Positions 22,801 through 27,759 of a DNA stretch of 64,000 nucleotides are shown here, one piece after another. The notes under the pieces were generated by a model. That model had not been told where the DNA came from and ran no database searches. It saw only the letters and a program-made list of their open reading frames with translations. Location of the stretch: positions 192,492,164-192,556,163 of the forward strand of contig BTPG01000003.1 of assembly GCA_036245525.1 (NCBI GenBank), given 5' to 3'. The translations under genes and the position numbers were made by a program. This DNA comes from Semisulcospira habei (taxonomy: Eukaryota; Mollusca; Gastropoda; Semisulcospiridae). How positions within the stretch are numbered: the stretch's first letter is position 1; each line of letters starts with the position of its first letter.

Positions 22801-25181
22801 TTGCTCATTTATTTTTTGTCTTACAGGTAGTCATGAGTCTTTCCTTCGACCATGAGCTGTGACCTTTGACCTTGACCTTGAAAGGGGTGGGTTTTGGGGT
22901 GTTCAGTTTGATAAATGCGTTAAAAAAAATTCACTCTTTCAGTTATTGAAGTTGTGTGGGGTGGGTGTAGGGTGGGGTGGGTAGGGGTTTGGGTTGGAGG
23001 CGGGGGGGGGGGGGGGGGGGGGGGGGGGGAAGGAGGGGGGGAGGGGGTTGGGGGCTTAAGGTCAAAGGTTAAGATAAAAACTACAATGAAACAGTGTTAG
23101 CATGTGCATTTCATCAGACAGCTGACCTCAGAGTGAAATAAGCGGCCAAAATAATGTGACCTGCAGAAGTGTTATTTTGCATGGTACTGCTACACTGGTT
23201 GCATCTGAGGTGTCATTCTGCTGTAATTGTCATGAGGGATGTCTCTGGTGTCTATTCTAAGCCAAACACAAGCACTTGTACACTGAGTAAAGCTCATTTG
23301 AGTGCATTGTTATGGGACCAGCAGTTGCAGGCACCAGTACAGGGTTTTACAGGAGTGTTGACAAGTTTGGCACACACATGCCTACTACATCTGCAAGATG
23401 AGCTGAGGTGTTTTGAGACTCTGACAAGTGTGTTTTATATAAAAATGAACTGTACATAACCATTTTTCTATGCTACCTCCTAAATCAGCACTCCAGACAC
23501 TTGTTAGCATATTATATGCGGTGTGTCCCGCGTAGCATAGTTTTGGTTGTTTTGTGTAGTCTTTTTCCTGTGGGATAGCTCAATAGACTTAATGTTTAAA
23601 TTGCAGAGCTGTTTCATGACCCCTTTTGCCTAGGGAAAGATTGCCAGCAGCATATAGGGCATGACAGCTGCTTACAGGCCTCTTCCAGCTTGTTGTCACC
23701 AGACAACAGGGTCAATGAGGATGCCTGGGTGTTGTCTTTTGGGCTGCCCTAAGATACACAAGGAAATGGCCTTGGGTCTGAAAGCTCATTTTTCATCAGT
23801 GTCAGTGTCATGGTAACTGTTTTAAGTTGTCCAGCCCACCAGAAGTCAGTTTGACTGTATTGCATGCGTGTGTAAACTTGGAAAAACAGAAAAAGTAGGG
23901 GGTAGGCAATGGAAAAATATGAAAAAAAAACCCACTTTCATGTGCCTGTGTCTCAAATGCAACATTTCTGAAGATCAGATATATTACTTGATGTACATGC
24001 CAATTTTGGAGGCATTCTGACCATATCTAGGCTGTTTTTCATGGCATCAGATATGCATGATCCAACACGTCAGCAGCGTTGTGAACGCCACATCAAGGCA
24101 CTTCACATAATGGGCCATAACATAAAGATGCAGCAACTTTCAAGGGTGTCACTTTGGATTTGACTTAGCTATTGTCTAAGGGTTGCACTGATGGCAGATT
24201 GAATGGTGTTCAGGTGGGACAAGTTTCTCTGACAGGTCACGGTGTACATTTAAATTGGAAAGTTCAGGCAGTAAGAGGTCCGGTGTTTTTAAAAATAATT
24301 TTTGCCTTGTTTGAAAATTTGCAGTTGGGCTGAATGTGGGAATTTGCTGGAAATTTGTGGTTAGCTGAGAGGAGACATGTTTGGTGCTTTGATTCATACC
24401 ATCCTGAGCTTATCCAGTGGACATTTGTGGGCCTATGTTGAGTTGCCTTTGACGTAGTGATTTGAGGGGCACGCTGATTTCAGCTGTGCTTGGGTGTGGG
24501 GTTGGTAAGGAACCAGTTTCATAGCCAAGAAATGAGACGGGTCATGTGCTGTTTTTTTTTTTTTTTTTGTATTTTGTGCATGGCAAATGTGCAGCTGGTG
24601 GGCGGTAGTGCTTTTTAGGGAATTGAACAATTAGGGGATGACTGGGACTGACTAAGGCTAAGAGACTGGACAGTACGGAAACACCACTGTGGTCCGTGGC
24701 CTATAAGTCCGTATCCTTCAAAATTAGCGTAGCAACGTACTTTGAACAATAACAGCAACAACAAACTCGGCAATACAACTCAAGGCACTCGAGTCACGCC
24801 GACACAACTATGGGCTCACGTTTCTTTCAGCTGCAGAAATAAGCGGGCCCTGAATGTGGAAGAATGAGAGAGAGGGGTTGTGCACTTACCAAGTTTCGTC
24901 TCTCTTGCTTTTTGAACTGTGTTGTTTTCTTTGAGATCGTCTTGACATTAACACGACCTGAAAAAAATTATACGAAAACATTAATTACATAATACTCTTC
25001 TATAAGTATAAGAAAAAACACAATCATGCCCGAACCATGGTGAAATCATAGAAAATGCGACAGATGTACCTTGATTATCTCTGTCAATTTGCCCTTTAGT
25101 TCTATGTCGGCCATGTTTGTGACCCTTGTTTTGCTGTTGCATCGCCCCTGGACGATGCCGATGCTCGGAGTCGGCAGCCAT
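4992..25181 (-). CDS. TSR1: TSR1, pre-rRNA processing / 40S maturation factor (5' half of gene)
   Basis: TSR1 is a GTPase-like, catalytically degenerate factor of the BMS1/TSR1 family that binds pre-40S ribosomal subunits in late maturation (family knowledge). Eight coding exons on the minus strand join in phase to about 384 codons. The N-terminus is basic (KGHKHGRHRTKGQ), and the middle contains KRISLYTPP and AAKIADSILFVMSPD. An AARP2CN-like region follows (EKRPHLIAENISFEAD, GTLKVSGYLRG), and the last exon holds the hallmark MEGEQTWPTEEEL. Known family members are about 800 residues, so the C-terminal half lies before base 1. Introns hold a hAT/piggyBac/LINE stack and a 3.3-kb LINE. No exon carries a stop, so the gene is probably functional. 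Confidence 0.93.
5357..5560. mobile_element. Hairpin MITE, CATAGATCCTCATGAG family
   Basis: A 204-bp element with TTAA at both ends and terminal inverted repeats TTAACCCCCTTCCTGCC / complement TTAACCCCTTCACTGCA. The core hairpin at 5459-5516 pairs GCAAGAGGCATAGATCCTCA with its complement around gcatttgc. Confidence 0.85.
5780..6482. mobile_element. pogo/Tigger-like non-autonomous transposon (TA target)
   Basis: TA dinucleotides at 5778-5779 and 6483-6484 flank ends CAGTGGAGTC...GACTCCACTG. Subterminal DNA is full of repeats of TTAACACGAA and TTTACACGAA on both sides. The 703-bp length, TA duplication and CAGTGGAG-type ends fit pogo/Tigger elements of the Tc1/mariner group (family knowledge). 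No transposase coding is left. Confidence 0.8.
6658..6870. mobile_element. Hairpin MITE, TTCAAGGGTGGTGCC family, with one arm shortened
   Basis: The ends are TTATTACCCTTATCATTC and ATGATACGGGTTAA, matching the element at 48013-48251 in reverse. In the core (6713-6772) the right arm is full (GGCGCCAAGCTATTCTGGCA) but the left arm has lost the block that would pair with CAAGCTATTCT. It ends at the TTAA that also begins the next MITE. Confidence 0.75.
6867..7082. mobile_element. Hairpin MITE, CATAGATCCTCATGAG family
   Basis: 216 bp between TTAA at 6867-6870 and 7079-7082, with ends TTAACCCTGTTCAGTGCC and complement TTAACCCATTCAGCACTG. The core at 6976-7036 reads AGAGGTATAGATCCTCATGA with an exactly matching second arm. 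Here the usual C:G pair (GGCATAG/CTATGCC) is T:A in both arms. It shares its first TTAA with the preceding MITE. Confidence 0.85.
7320..7445. repeat. A/T-rich tandem repeat, hAT subterminal region
   Basis: Three to four imperfect copies of AAAGAAATAAATTTTCTTTA occur in 126 bp. A related but inverted A/T block occupies 10510-10674 near the other hAT-like end. Confidence 0.7.
7715..8378. repeat. Tandem array of hairpin-core units
   Basis: Four hairpins begin near 7724, 7888, 8073 and 8245, spaced about 165-185 bp, each preceded by a shared block (tccaatcgttgc.gtaccatctg, ctcctgaaacgaaaaccac). Each hairpin is of the GAGGCATAGATCCTCATGAG type. The second is almost perfect; the first is degraded. 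A fifth unit is interrupted by the LINE at 8379. Confidence 0.8.
8379..10421 (-). mobile_element. 5'-truncated RTE-like LINE (second family)
   Basis: A 12-bp duplication, ACCCAGAGGTAT, flanks it at 8367-8378 and 10422-10433. The minus-strand 3' end has a short (GATGAT)n tail at 8379-8396. It lacks the endonuclease region, so reverse transcription stopped early. It is a different family from the LINEs at 715 and 15416. It landed in a hairpin unit of the tandem array. Confidence 0.9.
8393..10421 (-). CDS. Reverse transcriptase of truncated RTE-like LINE
   Basis: About 676 LINE residues remain open with no stop. Seen in order: IPLPKKGNLKQCQNYRTISL, EEQAGFRVGRST, FIDFRKAFDRVWHDGLW (motif A), TIGVRQGCLLSPVLFNIF (motif B), LRFADDIDLMA (motif C, with both aspartates) and NSFKYLGATLSKDG. 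The C-terminal region follows (LLYGCETWTLL, RLKLAWFGHVTRH, RRRGRQRKSW). The apparent start codon lies in flanking DNA, and the first seven residues are not LINE. Without endonuclease it is a dead copy, though recent judging by its open frame. Confidence 0.88.
10834..10865. repeat. Poly-A tract
   Basis: A run of about 32 A within the piggyBac-type element, without an identifiable element attached. Confidence 0.85.
10914..11018 (-). pseudogene. piggyBac transposase N-terminal remnant
   Basis: From the ATG at 11018 the minus strand reads MESDSDDEDFLGFLPEDL, then a glycine-rich run to a TGA near 10914. piggyBac-family transposases commonly start with an acidic Ser/Asp/Glu-rich segment followed by such a motif (family knowledge). 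It lies 0.3 kb inside the right TTAA end, where a transposase start is expected. The remaining coding region is deleted. The segment is short, so the assignment is moderate. Confidence 0.45.
11357..11533 (-). CDS. TSR1: TSR1 exon 7
   Basis: 59 codons in phase 0, with GTLKVSGYLRGAAMSVNRL and YQLLQIDSAPDPYPL, matching the AARP2CN part of TSR1. The acceptor is TTTCTAG (AG at 11534-11535). The donor is probably GTTAGT read down from 11356. It is a weak donor, so the 3' limit is less certain than the other exons. Confidence 0.88.
11800..11940 (+). mobile_element. SINE 3'-end fragment
   Basis: The block GGCGCGGCGCTTTGAGTCG ... AAGCGCCTATATAATAACGG, followed by (ATT)n, resembles 3' ends of molluscan SINEs that carry a 'GCGC..TTGAG...GCGCTATATAA' tail. 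The 5' part is not recognised. It lies in a TSR1 intron. Confidence 0.5.
12092..12248 (-). CDS. TSR1: TSR1 exon 6
   Basis: 157 bp. The first base completes an Arg codon with exon 5 (AG + A), followed by 52 codons including KLHALDKTQDAQVVLRHL and EKRPHLIAENISFEADSAE. The acceptor is TATTGCAG; the donor is GTTTGT. The sequence corresponds to the start of the AARP2CN region. Confidence 0.92.
12448..12518 (-). CDS. TSR1: TSR1 exon 5
   Basis: 71 bp encoding GMADLPLKKVADTKKSLQKV and FEN plus two bases of a split Arg codon. The acceptor is GTTACAG and the donor GTGTGT. The phase joins exons 4 and 6. Confidence 0.92.
12876..13205 (-). CDS. TSR1: TSR1 exon 4
   Basis: 330 bp, 110 codons, phase 0 at both ends. 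It begins VVIPLCGDQRADDAKELLQK and includes IPRFRKRISLYTPP, LDAAKIADSILFVMSPDTEL and FLFSCLMGQGMPVATFVFN. These parallel the known TSR1 segment with 'VADTILFLLDP' and 'SCLFAQGLP', a degenerate GTPase-like fold. The acceptor is CACTCAG and the donor GTGAGT. Confidence 0.94.
13268..13488. mobile_element. Hairpin MITE, CATAGATCCTCATGAG family, decayed
   Basis: The ends AAACCCTTTCACTGCC and (complement) TAACCCCTTCATTGCTG are retained. The core at about 13378-13446 is degraded: one arm reads GAGGCTTAAATCCGATCGAG, the other CTCATGAGGATCTAT with a 6-bp insertion. It lies between TSR1 exons 4 and 3. Confidence 0.7.
13822..13884. repeat. Isolated hairpin, CATAGATCCTCATGAG family
   Basis: GCAAGAGGTATAGATCCTCA pairs with tgaggatctatgcctcttg after a shortened loop (agagcccccacagtca). 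Terminal repeats of a complete MITE are not obvious here. Confidence 0.75.
14132..14218 (-). CDS. TSR1: TSR1 exon 3
   Basis: 87 bp, 29 codons: AQQIRKHKRDEAMNKKRQRG then GVSTPPHFV. The acceptor is TTAACAG (AG at 14219-14220) and the donor GTAAGA. It parallels the lysine-rich 'LRKQKKEAVLAEKRQLGG..GPPH' segment of TSR1. The intron before it is about 10.7 kb and contains the intact RTE LINE. Confidence 0.9.
14308..14519. mobile_element. Hairpin MITE, TTCAAGGGTGGTGCC family
   Basis: 212 bp between TTAA at 14308-14311 and 14516-14519, with ends TTAACCCATAATATCACC and complement TTAAGCCATTACATCC. The core at 14351-14429 has arms GTTCAAGGGTGGTGCCAGAA and the complement, around accagaggt. The tip has ACC/GGT where other copies have GCGCC/GGCGC, changed on both sides. 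Confidence 0.85.
14772..15153 (-). mobile_element. SINE-like element, copy 2
   Basis: A 14-bp duplication, TAGGATTCGCTTGA, lies at 14758-14771 and 15154-15167. The minus-strand head is CCCCACCCGGGTCTGCCC and the tail GTACAATCAATC. It is collinear and very similar to 2317-2706, with an A-run of differing length. It lies in TSR1 intron 2. Confidence 0.85.
15175..15402 (+). pseudogene. Older LINE reverse-transcriptase C-terminal fragment
   Basis: The reading frame from 15224 contains HKHKMNITRASITAFKHIFF and IPVWNSVPASTAEAYDSAHF, which resembles the C-terminal 'FFPRTIPEWNALP' region common in LINE RT proteins of marine invertebrates. The reading continues after the intact RTE insertion at 18732. 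This fragment is therefore the target into which LINE copy 2 inserted. Confidence 0.5.
15416..18718 (+). mobile_element. RTE-type LINE, copy 2, full length and intact
   Basis: 3303 bp bounded by a 13-bp duplication, GCTCTCATCCCTC, at 15403-15415 and 18719-18731, with a (GTAA)n tail at 18707-18718. The 5' end is identical in position to copy 1. The leader of about 280 bp is G-rich with several possible stems. A single ORF fills most of the rest. An intact duplication and ORF suggest recent insertion. It is inside TSR1 intron 2, antisense to TSR1. Confidence 0.93.
15696..18710 (+). CDS. RTE LINE polyprotein: APE endonuclease and reverse transcriptase
   Basis: 1004 residues. The endonuclease occupies roughly residues 25-270: GTWNVKTMYQSGKAAQ, LGISEARW, VMGDFNAKIGE near 167, and VASDHHLLTLRMKLK near 263. 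Reverse transcriptase follows: EGYLIKLPKKGDLSKCSNYR near 555, QAGFRKNRSCTDQ near 608, NFVDYEKAFDSVDRE near 640, VRQGCLLSPFLF near 702 and DFADDLALLSH near 742. The C-terminus has [26 protein letters not shown] and [11 protein letters not shown] near 950. All catalytic acidic residues of both domains are visible. The product would nick target DNA and copy its RNA there. A TAG at 15681-15683 lies just upstream, so this ATG is the earliest usable one. Copy 1 has no such stop and may retain the longer natural N-terminus. Confidence 0.94.
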   Translation: MTSCGESRKSSEATGPSRLSLSRDTTMGTWNVKTMYQSGKAAQIAAEMQKYNLSLLGISEARWTQSGQKRLLSGEMILYSGHEEENAPHTEGVALMLSPVAQRALMGWEPLGPRIITAAFRTKKKLKLNVIQCYAPTNDSDEEEKQEFYDRLQSAVDKCAERDITIVMGDFNAKIGEDNTGYEEVMGRQGLGSEMSENGERFVDFCALNRLVIGGSIFPHRRIHKATWVSPDHTIENQIDHICISKKFRRSLQDVRVRRGADVASDHHLLTLRMKLKLKKSRTETTRRQRYNVGLLRETGVREEFKLVLSNRFQALQELVNEEEAVTTEQQWKAVREVLNSTCKDTVGFRKHHHKDWLSAQTLKKIEARKQKKAAVNNSRTRAAKVRAQGEYSEANREVKRSIRADKRAYTDSLAAEAEKAAGSGNMKQLYDITRRLSGKYGHTERPVKDKEGKPIADRADQLDRWAEYFEELLNRPSPPDPPDIQPAETDLPISCDRPSREEIRKAVAFLKNGKAAGPDGIPAESLKADLETTVEMLYPLFGKIWEEEVMPADWKEGYLIKLPKKGDLSKCSNYRGITLLSVPGKVFNRIILERMKSSVDPQLRDQQAGFRKNRSCTDQIATLRIIVEQSLEWSSPLYVNFVDYEKAFDSVDRETLWKLLRHYGVPAKLVRLIKSSYDGMTCRVIHEGQFTRELQVRTGVRQGCLLSPFLFLLAIDWVMKMTTEHRRSGIQWTLWTQLDDLDFADDLALLSHTHQQMQDKTTRLADISSQVGLTIHKQKTKTMRLNATREEPVLLAGTPLEEVESFTYLGSIIDKKGGTDADVRARIGKARAAFLQLKKVWSSRELSQHTKVRIFNSNVKAVLLYGAETWRLTKTTVNRVQTFMNSCLRRILKIHWPEKISNVRLWERTEQITAENEIGRRRWGWIGHSLRKPASSITRQALSWNPQGKRKRGRPRNSWRRDLQADIKRLGTTWSRIEGEAQDRSCWRSLVDGLYPGRGDRRK
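18769..19033. mobile_element. Hairpin MITE, TTCAAGGGTAGTGCC family, with internal duplication
   Basis: The ends are GTAACCCTTTTAGCCTC and (complement) TTAAACCATTTAGCCCC. The left half is duplicated: two copies of GACCATAA(TAA)TTCAAGGGTAGTGCC occur at about 18855-18895 and 18908-18945. The second pairs with the right arm at 18965-18990. Confidence 0.75.
19060..19340. repeat. Dispersed unclassified repeat
   Basis: Collinear with 39165-39470: GTAACAAGATAAA.TGA.., ACGTCATGTCT, GGCGC.AAGCGCCGTATGTG then CAAGCTTGAAA. It includes a small palindrome TTGGCGCCAAAGCGCC. No ORF. Confidence 0.6.
19345..19620. repeat. Dispersed repeat with an unoccupied TTAA site
   Basis: About 250 bp (GCGAAGCAAAAGTGAGT ... 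TGGCATTTTCTCGGAGACTA ... CCAATTTGAGTGACCTCTC) recur at 27143-27540. At 19431-19434 the sequence has one TTAA followed by CGTTGGCATTTTC, whereas the other copy carries a 214-bp hairpin MITE between duplicated TTAA. This copy is the empty-site reference. Confidence 0.85.
19660..20215 (+). mobile_element. tRNA-derived SINE
   Basis: The head contains an A-box-like GTGGCACAGTGATTAAGG and, 30-odd bases on, a B-box-like GAGGTTCGATTAC, the RNA polymerase III promoter pair of tRNA-derived SINEs. The body continues with 'cgggcggatcgtctggggttctttctccgggtacacaaa'-type sequence. The 3' limit is not defined by a tail. Confidence 0.6.
20441..21178. repeat. Long dispersed repeat, inverted relative to the copy at 39468-40013
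   Basis: Many blocks are shared in reverse with 39468-40013: TGAAATCAGGTTGACTT, TCTCCAAGAGGCATAGATCC, GTGGTGACGGAGTTGCT, CATCCAATG, and 'atattcaaaatttcaag'. Bases 20836-20899 hold an embedded hairpin of the CATAGATCCTCAT family whose arms extend to TCTCCAAGAGG/CCTCTTGGAGA. Part (20441-20590) also matches 49395-49540 plus 49946-49990 in reverse. Confidence 0.75.
21230..22110. other. GC-rich, homopolymer-rich region without a gene
   Basis: It contains G runs (21357-21373), T (21405-21419), C runs (21445-21466) and mixed C/A-rich DNA. Frames are open in several phases because of composition and show no recognisable domain. G tracts could form quadruplexes. I see no function. Confidence 0.6.
22127..22587. 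repeat. Direct repeat, left copy
   Basis: 461 bp nearly identical to 24234-24702. The unit begins AGGTCACGG and ends CCGTGGCCT, an imperfect 9-bp terminal inverted repeat. The two copies are 1.65 kb apart in the same orientation. No retroviral LTR boundary or primer-binding site is evident. Confidence 0.85.
22588..24233. other. Spacer between direct repeats
   Basis: No convincing coding region. It contains a G-run of more than 30 bases at 22999-23032 inside G-rich DNA (22960-23055), T-rich stretches, and 'gacctttgaccttgacctt' repeats at 22860-22880. It may be the body of an unclassified element with terminal direct repeats. Confidence 0.5.
24234..24702. repeat. Direct repeat, right copy
   Basis: 469 bp, collinear with 22127-22587. 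The main difference is a longer T run near 24552. Outer flanks (agctgt / ataagt) show no target duplication. Confidence 0.85.
24890..24957 (-). CDS. TSR1: TSR1 exon 2
   Basis: 68 bp. Two bases complete a Gly codon begun in exon 1, then RVNVKTISKKTTQFKKQERR and NL, a basic segment matching 'LALKTLSKK' in TSR1. The acceptor is TTTTTTTCAG; the donor is GTAAGT. Confidence 0.9.
25070..25181 (-). CDS. TSR1: TSR1 exon 1 with start codon
   Basis: ATG at 25181: MAADSEHRHRPGAMQQQNKG then HKHGRHRTKGQIDRDNQ, ending after one base of a split Gly codon at donor GTACAT (25069 down). The 'RPG..QQNK.HK.GRHR.KG' pattern is the conserved TSR1 N-terminus. An in-frame ATG 27 bases upstream (25208) exists, but the family start favours 25181. 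Confidence 0.9.
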
Positions 25182-25499
25182 GGTCTCAGAACGTCTACAA
25201 AACGACAATCAAAGTTATGATTTGCGTCCTTACACACGTGCTTCGACGGTCCAATATTTTTAGTTAGTGCGCATGCGTACTCGGAAGAATGAAAATATAC
25301 TTCCGCTTAGAATACTGGCTGTCCTTGACCGTGGACCATCAAGTTTGCATCCATATTGACATGAACATGTTAGTCCCTACAGATGAAATGACAGTCTAAA
25401 TGTGTATAATTAGTAGATTCACATCCAATTTATCGTAGCCCATTGGCAATAGTTGTTACATACGCCTGGATTGGCTTAAACAACACAAGTTCCTCAGTG

Positions 25500-25765
25500 G
25501 ACAAAATGACAGCATAACACGTTAACTTGTCTCCGTGTCAATATGATCACACAGACACGCACACTCACTCCCTCTTGCACGGTTCCGCCAGCGTCAGTGC
25601 ATGCGGTATGTGTGTGTGTGTGTGTGTGTGCGTACACGAAACCACTCAAATGGGTTACTTTCTTTACCATCCTTATGCAAAATGGGTGTGTGTACAATTC
25701 TGGGTGACCAAGTCAGGCACCCATTTTTTCTGAGGGTTGTTTCTGCATTATCTTTCATTCAAAAG
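25500..25765. repeat. Dispersed repeat next to a TG tract
   Basis: A (TG)n tract at 25607-25630 is followed by ATGGGT..CT.TCTTTACCATCC, AAAATGGGTGTGTGTACAAT and CCCATTTTTTCTGAGGGTTG. The same order appears at 40036-40245 beside a longer TG tract. Confidence 0.75.
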
Positions 25766-26467
25766 TCAGAAAAAAATATCAAAATAGGATGTCCCCATTT
25801 CGCCAGATTTACTTCATGTTGTGTTTTGGCGATGCCCTGGGCCTGTGTGTTGACATGGAAGCGAGTGTTTTCAGATCAACTTGATGATCGCTGATTGGTT
25901 AGCCCAACACCGATGAACGGAGTTGTTTCCCTTGCCCTTCCTAAAACGTCTTTCGTCCCCAAGCGCTGGCCGTTCTTCACGTTTGCAGAGGTACTTTATG
26001 CAATATTTCTTAGTTAAGAGCACGCCCAAATGTACTTGTTCAGTGCAGTTATTTAACTGAGAGATGCTTCCAATCCCCGATACCCGTTTGGCCCAGAAAA
26101 ATAAGGCATCTGCTTCAGCCGTGGCTCGGTCTGTGTCTTCCTCTCTCTGACCGTTGAGTCTTGTAGTAAATGATAATAGAACCCCACGATTTTAACAAAA
26201 GCTTTCATCTTCAATGAAAGGAATTCGTTCAATAACCCCATTACAAGGTCAATCTGCCACGCGATTTTGTTTCTTTTTTTTTCTGACATGTGTGATTGTC
26301 AGTGATCGAAAAGTAACTTGACAGTATGAGTTGACTTTTTAAAAAAAACGGCGCCAGATTTCAATCCTCGTTTGCAAAACTGCCTCGCGATTCGAAGAAC
26401 AAACGTCCACAAACAGGTCTTTCGGAATGTGCAACTGAAGTGTCGCTTTTTACTGTATTACCAGTTT

Positions 26468-26803
26468 TTAGTTCCCAGGGTCACCCTGGTGAGCCCCACA
26501 GGGTGGGTTTTTCTCTCTATTCTGAAGCATGTTTTTCTGTCTACCTTTTGTCCAATCACCTGTATTTGCCTTTTTAAAACTCTCCCTACTGTTTGAACTG
26601 CCTGTAGCTCTTGATATTGGATGTGTGTTGCTAAATGGTCTTAGCTTTATTTAGGCCCCATGTGTTAGGTTTATTTAACGTATTTGACCGGCTGGCGACA
26701 TACATGGCAATGTTCTGTTTAGGTGTTTTTTTCACAAGCAGTGCAGGCACGTCCTGAGAAAGCCTTGTTGCTGTCGGGATGTTAAGCAATGTACAATCAA
26801 TCT
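26468..26803 (+). mobile_element. SINE-like element, copy 3
   Basis: Collinear with the minus strands of 2317-2706 and 14772-15153 but lacking about the first 45 bases of the head. It ends GTTAAGCAATGTACAATCAATC. It is more diverged than the other two copies. It lies between the divergent TSR1 start and the tyrosine-recombinase gene. Confidence 0.8.
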
Positions 26804-26831
26804 GATTCAAAATGTCAATTGGTTTACATGG

Positions 26832-27095
26832 TTGTATTGGACATGTTTGCAGCAACACCGTTTTGGTCACACAGGCTCAGGACTTTCTGCACACACCCAG
26901 CGCCGGATGGCAGCAGGATGTCCAAACCCATCGGGATCTATGGAAGTGGACAAGCACGCCCCTTCCTGGCACATGACCAAGGCCCATGGCCAAATTAGTC
27001 AGCTGCAGCATCATGGCCCCCCAGCCTCTGCCACAGAGGGTGCGTCTGGTAGGAGGGTGCATGGACGGCAGCGGAATGCTCCCAATTACAAACTG
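26832..27095 (+). CDS. Candidate upstream exon of the tyrosine-recombinase-like gene
   Basis: An open frame ends ...GRQRNAPNYKL at a perfect donor, GTAAGT (27096), in phase 0. The next exon begins in phase 0 at 27760 after a pyrimidine-rich acceptor. The start is uncertain: the first ATG is at 26832 and an alternative MAAGCPNPSG starts near 26905. There is no recognisable domain. Support comes from splice-site and phase match only. Confidence 0.35.
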
Positions 27096-27208
27096 GTAAG
27101 TAAAGTGATTCTATGATCATCTTCATTTTATTGTCTGGCGTGCGTGCGAAGCAAAAGTGAGTTTATGTTCTGGGCCACTGGTCGTCCATCCGTCGTCCAT
27201 GGTAAACT

Positions 27209-27422
27209 TTAACTCATTCTACCCCAACACCAAAATCCTTAAATTTTGCTCCTGTCCTCTCAAGACCGCATTGCAGCGCAGGACACAGATCGACCATGAT
27301 AGTTCAAGGGTGATGCCAGAATAGCTTGGCGCCCGTAGGCGCCAAGCTATTCTGGCATCACCTTTGAACTATCATGGTCGATCCTTATCCTGCTGTGGTG
27401 TGTCTGGGGTAGAATGAGTTAA
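27209..27422. mobile_element. Hairpin MITE, TTCAAGGGTGATGCC family (filled TTAA site)
   Basis: 214 bp bounded by TTAA at 27209-27212 and 27419-27422, with ends TTAACTCATTCTACCCCA and complement TTAACTCATTCTACCCCAGA. The hairpin core runs from GATCGACCATGATAGTTCAA to its complement at about 27283-27385. The flanks match the empty site at 19431. It lies in the candidate intron 27096-27759. Confidence 0.93.
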
Positions 27423-27759
27423 CGGTGGCATTTTCTCGGAGACTATTCAAGCCACATTCTTCAAGCTTGGCCCAAGGATACTTTGTGGCAAGACCTTTTT
27501 AAACATGCCAATTTGAGTGACCTCTCTCAAAGGGTCACGCAGGGTTGACAAATGTGTGAAAACTGCTTGCATTTTCAGAAAACGTGGATTTTGCTGCTGC
27601 AGAAGCCAGCCCTCGTCACCGAGGTCACACATATGTAAATCGGTCATACACGGGATTACTCTTTTTATTCTTGTGCAAGGCCCATTAAACCAAAATTGGG
27701 TTGTTTCTGCCCTAATGCAGCTTTGGTTTCAATCTTTCTTTCTTTCTTTCTTTCTCCAG

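Noticed and set aside
22127..24702. LTR retrotransposon
   Set aside because: The direct repeats lack TG..CA ends, a primer-binding site, a polypurine tract, coding sequence and a target duplication.
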